DNA of 64,000 nucleotides, taken from Hymenobacter elongatus. GTDB lineage: Bacteria; Bacteroidota; Bacteroidia; Cytophagales; Hymenobacteraceae. The position numbers and the translations under genes were made by a program. The notes under the pieces were generated by a model that ran no database searches, was not told the DNA's origin, and saw only the letters and a list, made by a program, of their open reading frames with translations. Shown in pieces: positions 53,802-63,717 of this stretch; the first letter of the stretch is position 1, and every line of letters begins with the position of its first letter. The stretch is from the NCBI RefSeq assembly GCF_004745955.1, contig NZ_SRLD01000016.1:1-64000 (forward strand), in the 5' to 3' direction.

Positions 53802-54236
53802 ATGGACGAATTTATGCAGGCCGCCATCGACGAGGCGCGCCAGGGCCGTCAGGAAGGCGGTATTCCAATTGGCTCGGTACTGGTGCGCGACGGCAAAATC
53901 GTGGCCCGTGGGCGCAACAAGCGTGTGCAGGAAGACAACCCGATTAAGCACGGCGAAATGGACTGCCTCTTCAACGCCGGCCGTCAGCACAGCTACCGCG
54001 ACACCGTGATTTATACCACCCTGATGCCCTGCTACATGTGTGCCGGCACCATCGTGCAGTTCAAGATTCCGAAGGTGATGGTGGGCGAGTCGCGCACGTT
54101 TGGCGAGTCGCGGGCCTTTCTGGAAAGCCACGGCGTGGAAGTCGTCGACCTGAATCTGGACGAGTGCGTGCAGATGATGGCCGAGTTTATCGAAGCCGAG
54201 CCCACGCTCTGGAACGAGGATATTATGGAGCTGTAA
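53802..54236 (+). CDS. Nucleoside/cytosine deaminase (yeast Fcy1-like)
   Basis: A zinc-dependent deaminase of 144 residues. Ligands: His50 and catalytic Glu52 in HGEMD; Cys77 and Cys80 in PCYMC. The C-terminal WNEDIMEL and EFIEAEP tail resembles the WFEDIGE tail of yeast cytosine deaminase, suggesting cytosine rather than a tRNA adenosine substrate. It may serve pyrimidine salvage. Own -7 promoter. Confidence 0.92.
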   Translation: MDEFMQAAIDEARQGRQEGGIPIGSVLVRDGKIVARGRNKRVQEDNPIKHGEMDCLFNAGRQHSYRDTVIYTTLMPCYMCAGTIVQFKIPKVMVGESRTFGESRAFLESHGVEVVDLNLDECVQMMAEFIEAEPTLWNEDIMEL

Positions 54237-54325
54237 GCACTAACCTACGCTGCCTAGTCGGCCCACTCCGGCCCGCCACATCATTATGTGGACCGGAGTG
54301 GACCGCTTCTGTTCCCGGCAGACAC

Positions 54326-54333
54326 TACCTTTG
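54326..54333 (+). promoter_or_regulatory. -7 promoter element (TACCTTTG) 4 bp before an ATG
   Basis: Exact TAnnTTTG match followed by GCCG? spacing of 4 nt to ATG 54338, a near-leaderless arrangement. Confidence 0.75.
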
Positions 54334-54337
54334 CCGT

Positions 54338-54646
54338 ATGACCGATGCCACGCCGCTTTCCGCCTCCAAAAAATGCCCGCATTGTGGGTTTTGGTCACCG
54401 TGGCAGCAGCAGTCGGACGATGCCTGCCAGCGGTGCGGCCAGCTACTGGACCCCGTGCGCAACCGCAGTGAGCAGGCCCGGGAAAAGGAGGCCCAGGCAC
54501 CGCTGCCCCAGTTCCTGCTGATTGAGCTTAAGCCCGAAGATGGCCCGATAACGCGGTTTTTCAAGCACATTGCGCGGGGCGGACAGCTGGCTTTCGCCGC
54601 CACGGTTTCATTTATCCTGTGGGTAATCACGCTATTGGTAGGCTAA
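54338..54646 (+). CDS. Zinc-ribbon membrane protein
   Basis: From ATG 54338 the product is 102 residues: CPHCGFWSPWQQQSDDACQRCG is cut as two Cys pairs (C-x2-C ... C-x2-C) forming a zinc ribbon, then a linker and a C-terminal membrane segment (AFAATVSFILWVITLLVG). The zinc ribbon faces the cytoplasm if the tail anchors the protein. No function known. It starts almost on the -7 promoter. Next gene starts 9 bp later. Confidence 0.78.
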   Translation: MTDATPLSASKKCPHCGFWSPWQQQSDDACQRCGQLLDPVRNRSEQAREKEAQAPLPQFLLIELKPEDGPITRFFKHIARGGQLAFAATVSFILWVITLLVG

Positions 54647-54654
54647 GAACAAGC

Positions 54655-55017
54655 GTGCCGCGCGAGTTTCGCCGCCCGGCATTCTGGCTGCCGCTGCTCA
54701 CGTATCTGCTGTATCAGCTGAACGCCCGCTTCGGCCACTGGCCGCTGCCGCCGCTGCTCACGGCCTACCTCTCCGATTTGCTGGCCCTGCCCGTTATTCT
54801 GACCGTGGCCGTGGTGGTGCAACGGCGCTGGGTGCAGCGCAACCCGCTCTTTAGGCTTCCCGATTCCTGGCTGGTGGGGGCTTGGCTGTACGTTTCTCTG
54901 TGGTTTGAGCTGGCGTTGCCCCTGCTTTCTGCTCGGCACACCGCCGACTTGCTCGATGTAGCGGCCTATGGCCTGGGAACCCTGTTTTTCCGATGGTGCC
55001 TGAACCGCCCGGCTTGA
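54655..55017 (+). CDS. Small integral membrane protein
   Basis: From GTG 54655 (120 residues) three to four hydrophobic segments (FWLPLLTYLLYQL; DLLALPVILTVAVVV; LVGAWLYVSLWFELALPLL). Some databases label such Bacteroidota proteins magnesium citrate secondary transporters, but nothing here supports that role. Probably in the same transcript as the zinc-ribbon gene. The earlier in-frame start at 54619 would overlap it. Confidence 0.7.
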   Translation: MPREFRRPAFWLPLLTYLLYQLNARFGHWPLPPLLTAYLSDLLALPVILTVAVVVQRRWVQRNPLFRLPDSWLVGAWLYVSLWFELALPLLSARHTADLLDVAAYGLGTLFFRWCLNRPA

Positions 55018-55114
55018 GGTGCTGCGAACCTTGCCTTGCGGGTGGCTCGTACAAGCTGGCTTGGGTCTTTCCTGGTAGTTGCCGGGCCGGACCAGCTAAA
55101 CCTAACCCCGGAGT

Positions 55115-55942
55115 ATGTTGACCGATCTGCAGCGCGTTCTGAATACCTACTGGCAACAATTCCTGTATATCTCGCCCAAGCTGCTGATTGCCGTTGTGGT
55201 GCTGCTGCTGGCTCTGTTGATTGCCAAGCGACTTAGCAGCCTGCTCGGCGGCAAGCTGCGGGCCAAATCGCACGACCCGCTGATGGCCGACTTTCTGACC
55301 CGCTTCAGCAAGTGGGCCCTGATTCTGGCCGGCGTAGTGCTGGCCATGGAAGTCGTGGGGCTCTACACGATGGTGGGCGGCCTGCTGGCTGGGGCGGGCT
55401 TGTCGGCCTTTATTGTGGGTTTTGCCCTGAAGGATATTGCCGAAAACTTCCTGGCCGGCGTCGTCCTGGCCTTCAACCGCCCTTTCCGCATTCATGATAC
55501 GGTGCAGATCAAGGACCTGATTGGCAAGGTGGAAGACCTCAGCTTGCGCACGACACTGATCAAAACCTTCGACGGCAAGCATATCTTTCTGCCCAATGCC
55601 ATGGTGCTGCGCGAGCCGCTCATCAACTATACCCGCGACGGCTACATCCGGCAGGATTTCCTGACTACGGTCGAATTGGGCCCCGATGGCAACTCCCAGC
55701 ACGCCGCCGACCTGCTGCTGCACTACGTACGGGCCAACCAACACGTGGAGTCGGGAGAGCCGCACACGCCCTATGTTATTCTGGAGAAAGCCGGTGCGAC
55801 TACCGCCGATCTGCGCACGTATTTCTGGACCTATTCCGAGGACTACCGCCGGGGCACGCTGGAGTTGAAAAGTGAGCTGATGCGGGGCGTCAAAGACCGG
55901 CTGTCCGAGCAGAGCTACAGCGTACAAACCGTAGCGCAATAG
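55115..55942 (+). CDS. MscS-family mechanosensitive ion channel
   Basis: Opens under membrane tension to release solutes on hypo-osmotic shock. Length 275. Three N-terminal helices; the pore helix is GLLAGAGLSAFIVGFALKD with the glycine-alanine packing pattern. The beta domain starts NRPFRIHDTVQI and ends near NYTRDGYIRQDF. Own leader; the ClC gene follows at 111 bp. Confidence 0.92.
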   Translation: MLTDLQRVLNTYWQQFLYISPKLLIAVVVLLLALLIAKRLSSLLGGKLRAKSHDPLMADFLTRFSKWALILAGVVLAMEVVGLYTMVGGLLAGAGLSAFIVGFALKDIAENFLAGVVLAFNRPFRIHDTVQIKDLIGKVEDLSLRTTLIKTFDGKHIFLPNAMVLREPLINYTRDGYIRQDFLTTVELGPDGNSQHAADLLLHYVRANQHVESGEPHTPYVILEKAGATTADLRTYFWTYSEDYRRGTLELKSELMRGVKDRLSEQSYSVQTVAQ

Positions 55943-56052
55943 TTTTTTTCGGGATATTCGGCCCGTCAATACCTGTTTTTTACTATCATGCGTTGAGGTA
56001 GAATAGCCGTGCTACGGCCCGCTGGCCCCGGTTAGTTTCTGTTTCCTGTCTA

Positions 56053-57831
56053 ATGCCCAAAACCCTCCTTCACCGAACACTTAGTCCCTTGTTGCTCTGG
56101 CGACTACGCCACGTCAACGACCGGGTCTACCTAATTCTGGTGAGCGTGCTGGTGGGCGGCCTGGCCGGACTGGCGGCCGTACTGCTCAAGACCTCGGTAC
56201 AAAACGCGCAGGAGCTGCTGTATGCGTGGGTGCCCGAGCAGAACCGGGTTTTTGCCCTGTTTCTCTACCCTATTATTGGTATTGGCCTCACGGTGCTTTT
56301 CACGCGCTACGCGCTGAACGGAGCCTTGAGCCGGGGCATTGGGCCTATTATCTACAACATTGCCCGGCAGGGCAGCATTGTGCCGCGCAGCAAGCTGTAT
56401 TCGCAGCTCATCACGTCCTTTCTGACGGTGACCTTCGGCGGCTCCGCTGGTCTGGAGGCTCCGATTTCGGTAACCGGCTCGGCGCTGGGCTCCAACCTCG
56501 GCCGGATTCTGCGCGTCGGTCGGCGCGAGCGGCGGCTGCTGGTGGGCTGCGGCGCGGCAGCGGGCGTGGCCGCTATTTTCAACAGTCCCATTGCCGGGGT
56601 GCTGTTTGCGGTGGAGGTCATTTTGTCGGAGCTGTCGGCTCCTTTTTTTATTCCGCTGCTCATCTCCTCGGCTACGGCCACGGTGGTGTCCAAGTCGCTG
56701 TATGCGGGCCAGCCGTTCGTGCTCATTACCAATAGCTGGCCGGTGCAGGCCATTCCGTTCTACATCGTGCTGGGTCTGCTCACGGCCTTTTTGTCGGTGT
56801 ACATGATTCGCATCTACTTCCTGGCCGACCAATACTTTGAGCGGCAAAAAGGCACTTTTCGCAAGGTGCTGCTGGGCGGCCTGGCCCTGGGAATCATGGT
56901 ATTTCTGTTTCCGCCGCTGTATGGCGAAGGCTACAACGTAGTGCAGCTGCTGCTCAGTGGCCACCCCGAGCGCCTCACCGATGCCTCGCTGTTTTCGGTG
57001 TACCGCGACGAAAACGTGTGGACCCTGCTGCTGGTGGCGGCGGCCAGTATGCTGCTCAAAGTATTCGCGACCTGTATTACGGTGGGCTCGGGCGGCAATG
57101 GCGGTATGTTCGGCTCGTCGCTGTTTGCCGGCGCGCTGGTGGGCTTCATTGCTGGCCGTCTCATTAACCTCAGCGGCCTTTATCCGATTTCGGAGGTGCA
57201 TTTCATCGTGCTGGGTATGGCCGGCACGCTGGCCGGCGTGATTCACGCCCCGCTTACGGCCATCTTTTTGATTGCCGAAATCACCGGCGGCTACGCCCTG
57301 TTTGTGCCCCTGATGGTGGTCTGCTCCAGCTCTTACCTCATCACCAAGTACTTCGAGCCCTACTCCGTGTACACCCGCAAGCTCGTGACCCGGGGCGTAT
57401 ACATGCACGCCGACCGCGACCGGAGCCTACTGGCCCAACTCGACCCCATGTCGATGCTGAACACCGATTTCGTGGCCGTGCTGCCCGATAGCACACTGGG
57501 CGAGCTGGTTACGGTATTTCGCCACGCCACGCGCAACCTGTTTCCGGTCGTCGATGCCGGGGGCCGGCTGGTAGGCATCGTCACGCTGGACACGGTGCGC
57601 GACGCCCTTTTCGACGACGAGCACTACAACACCACCCGCGTGCGTGACCTGATGACGCCACCGCCCGCCGTAGTCAACCCCGACGACACTATGCTCGACA
57701 TTCTGCGGTGCATGGAGCAGCTGAATGCCTGGGCGCTGCCCGTTATCAGCAACGGCCGCTACGTGGGCTTCGTGCTCAAGGCGGCTATTCTGGCCAGCTA
57801 CCGGCGCCAACTGCTGAAGGAAACGGATTAG
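56053..57831 (+). CDS. ClC-type chloride channel/exchanger with CBS domains
   Basis: A ten- to twelve-helix anion channel or Cl-/H+ exchanger with two C-terminal CBS domains (about residues 460-590), which bind adenine nucleotides. The gating Glu is in GSAGLEAPIS (the GREGP-like loop), and GSGGNGGMFG is the second selectivity loop. Length 592. In the inner membrane. CBS-containing ClC proteins are candidates for c-di-AMP or ATP control; a diadenylate cyclase lies 1.9 kb downstream. Confidence 0.92.
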   Translation: MPKTLLHRTLSPLLLWRLRHVNDRVYLILVSVLVGGLAGLAAVLLKTSVQNAQELLYAWVPEQNRVFALFLYPIIGIGLTVLFTRYALNGALSRGIGPIIYNIARQGSIVPRSKLYSQLITSFLTVTFGGSAGLEAPISVTGSALGSNLGRILRVGRRERRLLVGCGAAAGVAAIFNSPIAGVLFAVEVILSELSAPFFIPLLISSATATVVSKSLYAGQPFVLITNSWPVQAIPFYIVLGLLTAFLSVYMIRIYFLADQYFERQKGTFRKVLLGGLALGIMVFLFPPLYGEGYNVVQLLLSGHPERLTDASLFSVYRDENVWTLLLVAAASMLLKVFATCITVGSGGNGGMFGSSLFAGALVGFIAGRLINLSGLYPISEVHFIVLGMAGTLAGVIHAPLTAIFLIAEITGGYALFVPLMVVCSSSYLITKYFEPYSVYTRKLVTRGVYMHADRDRSLLAQLDPMSMLNTDFVAVLPDSTLGELVTVFRHATRNLFPVVDAGGRLVGIVTLDTVRDALFDDEHYNTTRVRDLMTPPPAVVNPDDTMLDILRCMEQLNAWALPVISNGRYVGFVLKAAILASYRRQLLKETD

Positions 57832-57939
57832 TGGAACACCCTTGTGCAGGGCCGTTTTCCTGTATGCTTCGTGCTTACCAGATGTCGTGCTTACTGCTAC
57901 GCTGCGTCCGCAAAAACCAGTGCCGTACCTTGCAGCCTG

Positions 57940-59172
57940 ATGGCAACTGAACGTATGGGGTCCTTTATTGCCGTGGTGGGCGGCGGCCCGGCGGGCCTGC
58001 TGGCTGCGCAGCACCTAGCCGAAGCCGGCCACCAGGTAGTCGTGTACGACGCGCAGCCGACGGTGGGGCGCAAGTTTCTGGTGGCGGGCCACGGCGGCTT
58101 CAACCTGACCAACGCCGAGCCTCTCCCCGATTTTGAACAGCGCTACGGCTCCCGCCAAGCCAGCTTTCAGCGCTACCTACGGCACTTTTCGCCCCACGAC
58201 CTGCGCCACTGGCTGCACACGCTGGGCATCGAAACCTTCGTGGGTACCAGCGGCCGCATATTTCCGACGGCCGCCCACAAGCCCGCGCAGGTGCTGCGCG
58301 CCTGGCTGAGCCGCCTGGAAGCGCTGGGCGTAGGCATTCGGGTGCGGCACCGCTGGCTGGGATTCACGCCCGACAATGGCTTACGGCTGCGCGACGATGC
58401 GACGGGACAAGAGCTGGTAGTGCACCCGCAGGCCACCATTCTGGCGCTGGGCGGATCCAGCTGGACCAAAACCGGCTCCGATGGCCAGTGGACCACCGCC
58501 CTGACCACCAGCGGGGTGCGCTGCGTGCCCTTCGAGCCAGCCAACTGTGGAGCAGAAGTGACGTGGTCGGCTTTTTTCCGGGACAAAGTGGGCCGCGTGC
58601 CGCTCAAGAACATTGCCCTGACCTGCGGCCTCCACACCGTGCGGGGTGAGCTGATGCTGACCGATTACGGGCTCGAAGGCACACCGGTATACGCCCTTAC
58701 TCCCGCCTTGCGGGCCGCCCTGGCCACTGAAGCGCCGGCCGTGCTGCTGTTGAACCTGAAGCCTGACCTCTCGGCTGCTCACCTGCTGGAGAAGCTGCGC
58801 CAACCGCGCAACGGCAAGTCCCTGGCCGTTTATCTGGACAAAACGCTCCGCCTGGGTGCGCCCGTGCCCACGCTGCTGCGGGAGCTAGGGCCCGCCACGG
58901 CCGGTGACTCGCCCGGAACGCTGGCCGCGCTGTTGCAGCGGCTGCCCATTCCGGTGCGGGGACTGCGGCCGTTGGACGAAGCCATTTCCACGGCGGGCGG
59001 CGTAGCCTGGGACGAGCTGGATGAGAACCTGATGCTGGCGCGCCGGCCGGGAGTTTTCGTGGCGGGTGAGATGCTGGACTGGGAGGCTCCTACCGGCGGC
59101 TACCTGCTGCAGGGCTGCCTGAGCACCGGGGCCTGGGCTGCGCACGGCGCGCACCAGTGGCTGGCACGCTAA
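57940..59172 (+). CDS. TIGR03862-type flavoprotein (HI0933 superfamily)
   Basis: An FAD-dependent oxidoreductase related to, but distinct from, the protein at 36760. Dinucleotide motif AVVGGGPAGLLAAQHLAEAG; then GRKFLVAGHGGFNLTNAE; C-terminal GEMLDWEAPTGGYLLQGC. Start at 57940 (MATERMGSFIA) or 57955. About 410 residues. Function unknown across the family. Possibly preceded by a TACCTTG-like -7 at about 57925. Confidence 0.9.
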   Translation: MATERMGSFIAVVGGGPAGLLAAQHLAEAGHQVVVYDAQPTVGRKFLVAGHGGFNLTNAEPLPDFEQRYGSRQASFQRYLRHFSPHDLRHWLHTLGIETFVGTSGRIFPTAAHKPAQVLRAWLSRLEALGVGIRVRHRWLGFTPDNGLRLRDDATGQELVVHPQATILALGGSSWTKTGSDGQWTTALTTSGVRCVPFEPANCGAEVTWSAFFRDKVGRVPLKNIALTCGLHTVRGELMLTDYGLEGTPVYALTPALRAALATEAPAVLLLNLKPDLSAAHLLEKLRQPRNGKSLAVYLDKTLRLGAPVPTLLRELGPATAGDSPGTLAALLQRLPIPVRGLRPLDEAISTAGGVAWDELDENLMLARRPGVFVAGEMLDWEAPTGGYLLQGCLSTGAWAAHGAHQWLAR

Positions 59173-59237
59173 GCCCACGTTATTCATTTGTTCAGGCGCT
59201 CATGCTTCCGCCTACGGCGCACCGCGCTGACTTACGC

Positions 59238-59504
59238 TTATTCCTGATCCTCTATTTTTACGCTCTTGGCTTTTTCCTCCGCAGAAGCCAGAATGGCTTT
59301 GGCCTCGGCCAGCAGTTGATACCCACGGTCCATTTCCTTGCGGTAGAGCAAGGCAAACAGGATAAAGAACGAGACGATAGGCAACACACACCCCAGCACA
59401 AACCATAGCCAGAACGAGCGGCCATAGCTATAGGCGCAGTAGCCGGTGGTGAGCGGCAGAAAGGATAAGGCGCAGAAGAAGGCCAGCAGTATATCGATGA
59501 ACAT
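59238..59504 (-). CDS. Small membrane protein
   Basis: Eighty-eight residues with two hydrophobic segments (MFIDILLAFFCALSFLPLTTG and FWLWFVLGCVLPIVSFFILF), followed by a charged coiled tail (EMDRGYQLLAEAKAILASAEEK). Divergent from the cyclase gene. No family recognised. Confidence 0.68.
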   Translation of the reverse strand: MFIDILLAFFCALSFLPLTTGYCAYSYGRSFWLWFVLGCVLPIVSFFILFALLYRKEMDRGYQLLAEAKAILASAEEKAKSVKIEDQE

Positions 59505-59746
59505 AACGGTAGCCGTCAGGCGCTGACCACGAGTAGGCGCGGGTGTACTGGGTTTCCTAAGTTACGCTTCTGCGGCCCGATTGACAAGGGAAAGCAGGCC
59601 TTTTTATACCTTGTCTAACCTTGTGGCGCGGTAGATGTTGGGCAAAGCAGGCAGAATCTTACGCCGCCCAGCCGTTACCTTCGGGGCCGTTTTCCCGTAC
59701 CTTCCGCCATACGCCCCTTCCTCTCGCTCGTTTGCCCCGCCCCCGA
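59505..59746. other. Intergenic region before the diadenylate cyclase
   Basis: No gene seen. It holds the divergent regulatory region of the small membrane protein and the cyclase. A GTGGCGCGGTAGATG frame extends the cyclase frame backward but does not look coding. Confidence 0.5.
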
Positions 59747-61204
59747 ATGTCCATGTGGGACCACCAAAGCCTCTTTCGTGTCACGGCCCAGCTATTTGCC
59801 GATGGCATCTTCAACCTGCTCGACCGTAACTTAAAGCCCGAAGTTTTTCTGCTGGGCTTAGCTTCAGCCCGCGAAACAGACGAGCCGCAGGCCGTCGTCA
59901 TCGAACCCGCCACCCACCGCTACTCCCCTGCCAACTTTGCCAGCGTGAAAGCCCTGGCCGCCGATCTGGAGTCCGATGGGCCCCGCGACATGGTGTACCA
60001 CCTGTACTCGACCGACCAGGACCGCTATGAGAAGCTGCGCTGGTACGACCTGATGCGCCGCTCGACGCTGCAGCTCCTGACCAATCTGACCGAGCACCGC
60101 GGCGAAGACCGAATCAGCTTCTGCTCGCTGCCCGTGAGCCTGTACGGCTACCTGGTGGTGGTAGTGCTCCAGCTTTCCAGCGAAGCCTACCATAGCTACT
60201 ATGCGCTGCCAACGCAGCAGCGCGGCACCCGCTCGCCTTCGCTGCTAAACGCGGCCGTGCATGAGTTTTTGCAGGACTGCTCCCGCGCGTTGCGCGAATC
60301 GGATACGGATGAGGACCGCCCCGTGCTCGACCGGGACTATAATGAGTTGCTGCGCGCGGCCGGCCGCCGCTTCATGCTGCGGGCCGCGGCCGGCACCCAC
60401 GGCCTCTACGATGCCTGCAACGGCGTAGCGGCCCTGCGCCACGAGGGCGACGAGGGAATCGGGACGATGCTGGTGGCCCGGCGCCACCACCCGGCTGTAG
60501 TGCCCGTGCTGACGCTGGAAACGCCCATTCCGCTCCGGGACCACCGCTCCATCCGGAAGCTGCTGGAGCTGAGCGAGGGTCGCACGTCCCTTATCACCGA
60601 TGCCTCCGACGTATTTGGCCTGGGCCACGCCGTGGAGCCCAGCGACCCGCATTATGAGCCGCTGTTTACGGTGCATTTCACGAAGCACTATAGCTGGGAG
60701 CTAAGCCACAACGACCATGTGATGATGAAGGTGGTATCGAACACGCCACGCCTGCCGCAGGGTCGCGTCGATGCCGAAAATTTCGCCCGGGCCGTGCACC
60801 GCAGCTTTCCTGGCGTCGATGAGCCCGGTATTGCCTACCTCTGGGAGCTAACGCAAAAAGCGACCAAGCAAACCAACGGGACGATTCTGGTGATTTCGGA
60901 AGGAGCCGCGCAGGAAGCAGTGCGCCTCACCCGGCAGTGCTTCCGGGTCACGCCCCGCATCATGACGCCCTCGGTACTGCGCCTGGTTACCAACATCGAC
61001 GGCGCGGTGTTTATCGACCCCACCGGCGTATGCTATGCCATCGGGGCTATTCTGGACGGGCTAGCCACCGAGAAGGGCGACTCCTCGCGCGGCTCGCGCT
61101 ACAACTCCGCCGTTCGTTACGTCGAAAGCAGCCGCTACGCCTGCCTGGCCGTGGTCGTCAGCGAAGACGGCCTGATTGACCTGTTGCCACCAGTGAAGCG
61201 GTAA
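59747..61204 (+). CDS. DACNV sensor-type diadenylate cyclase (DisA_N/DAC domain)
   Basis: Synthesises the second messenger c-di-AMP. The 485-residue product from ATG 59747 has a large N-terminal sensor region (DACNV-type, residues about 1-330) and a C-terminal DAC domain. The DGA motif is at 418-420 (DGAVFIDPTG) and the second motif, RHR in classical DisA, is here RGSRYNSA (448-455), i.e. RYN. Soluble; no membrane helix. It sits downstream of a ClC channel and an MscS channel. Activity with the RYN variant is unproven. Confidence 0.82.
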   Translation: MSMWDHQSLFRVTAQLFADGIFNLLDRNLKPEVFLLGLASARETDEPQAVVIEPATHRYSPANFASVKALAADLESDGPRDMVYHLYSTDQDRYEKLRWYDLMRRSTLQLLTNLTEHRGEDRISFCSLPVSLYGYLVVVVLQLSSEAYHSYYALPTQQRGTRSPSLLNAAVHEFLQDCSRALRESDTDEDRPVLDRDYNELLRAAGRRFMLRAAAGTHGLYDACNGVAALRHEGDEGIGTMLVARRHHPAVVPVLTLETPIPLRDHRSIRKLLELSEGRTSLITDASDVFGLGHAVEPSDPHYEPLFTVHFTKHYSWELSHNDHVMMKVVSNTPRLPQGRVDAENFARAVHRSFPGVDEPGIAYLWELTQKATKQTNGTILVISEGAAQEAVRLTRQCFRVTPRIMTPSVLRLVTNIDGAVFIDPTGVCYAIGAILDGLATEKGDSSRGSRYNSAVRYVESSRYACLAVVVSEDGLIDLLPPVKR

Positions 61205-61534
61205 GGCCACGAGATGGAGCAGTGGTTGGGTTAGTGAGCTTTTTGTTCGAATACCAGCCTTATGAAGCTATTTAGGAGGTCGGTTTCGTGTCATGCCTTA
61301 TCTAACGGCCGCTTGCCGAAGCATCTCGCTCGTGTCGTTGAACGGCTCCGACGAGGCGAGCGAGATGCTTCGGCAAGCTCAGTATGACCGTCTCTTTGCT
61401 ACGGTTACTTTTGCTTGAGTACTTTGTGAGGCAAGTCAGGAAGGCGCTTCGCAGACTCAAGATGACAGACGTGAGCAATGCCGGGCGAAACAGAACGAAG
61501 CGCCCTGAATCACGAAGTGGTACTCCCTCACCTG
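61205..61534. other. Intergenic region with a hairpin repeat
   Basis: About 330 bp without a gene between converging genes; it holds the dispersed repeat at 61311-61378 and no other obvious structure. Confidence 0.6.
61311..61378. repeat. Dispersed hairpin repeat (REP-like), copy C
   Basis: Two perfect 22-bp arms with core GCTTGCCGAAGCATCTCGCT (61311-61332, 61357-61378), the same family as 463-537. The outer GTTTGGGAA ends are missing. Confidence 0.88.
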
Positions 61535-62524
<990 letters not shown>

Positions 62525-62659
62525 AAGCTAGTGTAGAGGTGATAGAAAACGAGCAAGCCTTGTATCCTACGCACCGGCCGCCTGCTTGGCTGCCTGCGGC
62601 TGAAACTGACTTCATCATATTAGGCGGGATGCGCGTTAAAGGCAGAAAACACCCTCCCG

Positions 62660-63157
62660 ATGGCCCTCCCTACCCGTACTACTGCTCCCGCTTCCACCTT
62701 CGACCAGGACGAGCGCCTGCGGTGGGTCGAACGCATTGCCCACCTCATGGACAGCCAGTTTCGGCTGCCGGGCACCTCCTTCCGCTTCGGCCTCGACCCG
62801 CTGCTGGGCCTGATTCCCGTCGTCGGTGACCTGTCGACGCTGGCCGTTTCGGGAGCATTGCTGCTGACCATGATGCGCCATGGGGCCAGCGGCGCGGTGG
62901 TAGTGCGCATGGTACTCAACATCCTGCTCGACACCGTCATCGGAGCCATTCCGTTGCTGGGTAGCCTGTTCGATTTCGCCTATAAGAGCAATGAGCGCAA
63001 TGTGGCACTGTTGCGCCGGCACTACGCCGAGGGCAGGCATACGGGCAGCGGCAAAGGCCTGATTGTAGCAGCAATCATCCTTTTCCTGCTCATCGGAGGA
63101 CTTATCCTCTGGGGCGGCTACTGGCTTTTCCGGTTGGCTTGGGAATACTTCCAATAA
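62660..63157 (+). CDS. DUF4112 membrane protein
   Basis: The 165-residue product has the DUF4112 block LMDSQFRLPGTSFRFGLDPLLGLIPVVGDLSTLAVSG cut into membrane-facing helices, followed by two transmembrane stretches (about 55-75 and 135-160). Unknown function; integral inner membrane. Confidence 0.88.
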   Translation: MALPTRTTAPASTFDQDERLRWVERIAHLMDSQFRLPGTSFRFGLDPLLGLIPVVGDLSTLAVSGALLLTMMRHGASGAVVVRMVLNILLDTVIGAIPLLGSLFDFAYKSNERNVALLRRHYAEGRHTGSGKGLIVAAIILFLLIGGLILWGGYWLFRLAWEYFQ

Positions 63158-63270
63158 GCTTTAACAGCCTTAAACAGCTTCCCGCCTGAACGAGCACGAC
63201 CAGCCGCTAGCGCGGACTGGCGGTAGTAGCATTGGCGTAGCCCGACGGTGCTACTGCCAGCCGCGTGCCT

Positions 63271-63278
63271 TACCTTTG
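63271..63278 (+). promoter_or_regulatory. -7 promoter element (TACCTTTG) 4 bp before a GTG
   Basis: Exact TAnnTTTG match, then TGCC, then GTG 63283: near-leaderless. Confidence 0.72.
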
Positions 63279-63282
63279 TGCC

Positions 63283-63717
63283 GTGCTCACTTCCCGTATT
63301 TTCACTCTGCTGGCCGCCGCTGGCCTGGCCGGCCTCACGGCCTGCACCGCGGCTCCTGATGAAGCCCAGCAAGTTGCTGCCGCCGAAAAGGCCGTGCTGG
63401 CCAGCCACGATACCCTCATGGCCCAGGTAGGCCAGCTCTACGAGCTGCGTCAGAAGCTGCAGAAATCCCCGCTGCCCGACACCGCGCTGGTGGGTCGGCA
63501 GCGCCGGGCATTGCTCACGGCCGACGCGGCCATGATGGGCTGGATGCATCAGTACCGCAAACCCGCCGACAGTGTAGCGGTTACTACCAAGCGCGCCTAC
63601 TTCACCGCTCAGCAGCAAAAAATTGATTCCGTGGGCCGGCTTATGCGCCGCAGCCTCGACTCGGCCCGGCTGGTGCTTCAGCTGGCCGGCACTTCGCCCC
63701 ATTCTTCCGCTCAATGA
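63283..63717 (+). CDS. Small lipoprotein (SCO operon partner)
   Basis: From GTG 63283 (MLTSRIFTLLAAAGLAGLTAC) a lipobox LTAC leads to a 144-residue lipoprotein whose mature part is mostly helical (EAQQVAAAEKAVLASHDTLMAQ...). The stop overlaps the ATG of the SCO1-like gene (ATGA), so the two are translationally coupled. Possibly an envelope protein for copper or cytochrome-oxidase assembly by association. Confidence 0.82.
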   Translation: MLTSRIFTLLAAAGLAGLTACTAAPDEAQQVAAAEKAVLASHDTLMAQVGQLYELRQKLQKSPLPDTALVGRQRRALLTADAAMMGWMHQYRKPADSVAVTTKRAYFTAQQQKIDSVGRLMRRSLDSARLVLQLAGTSPHSSAQ

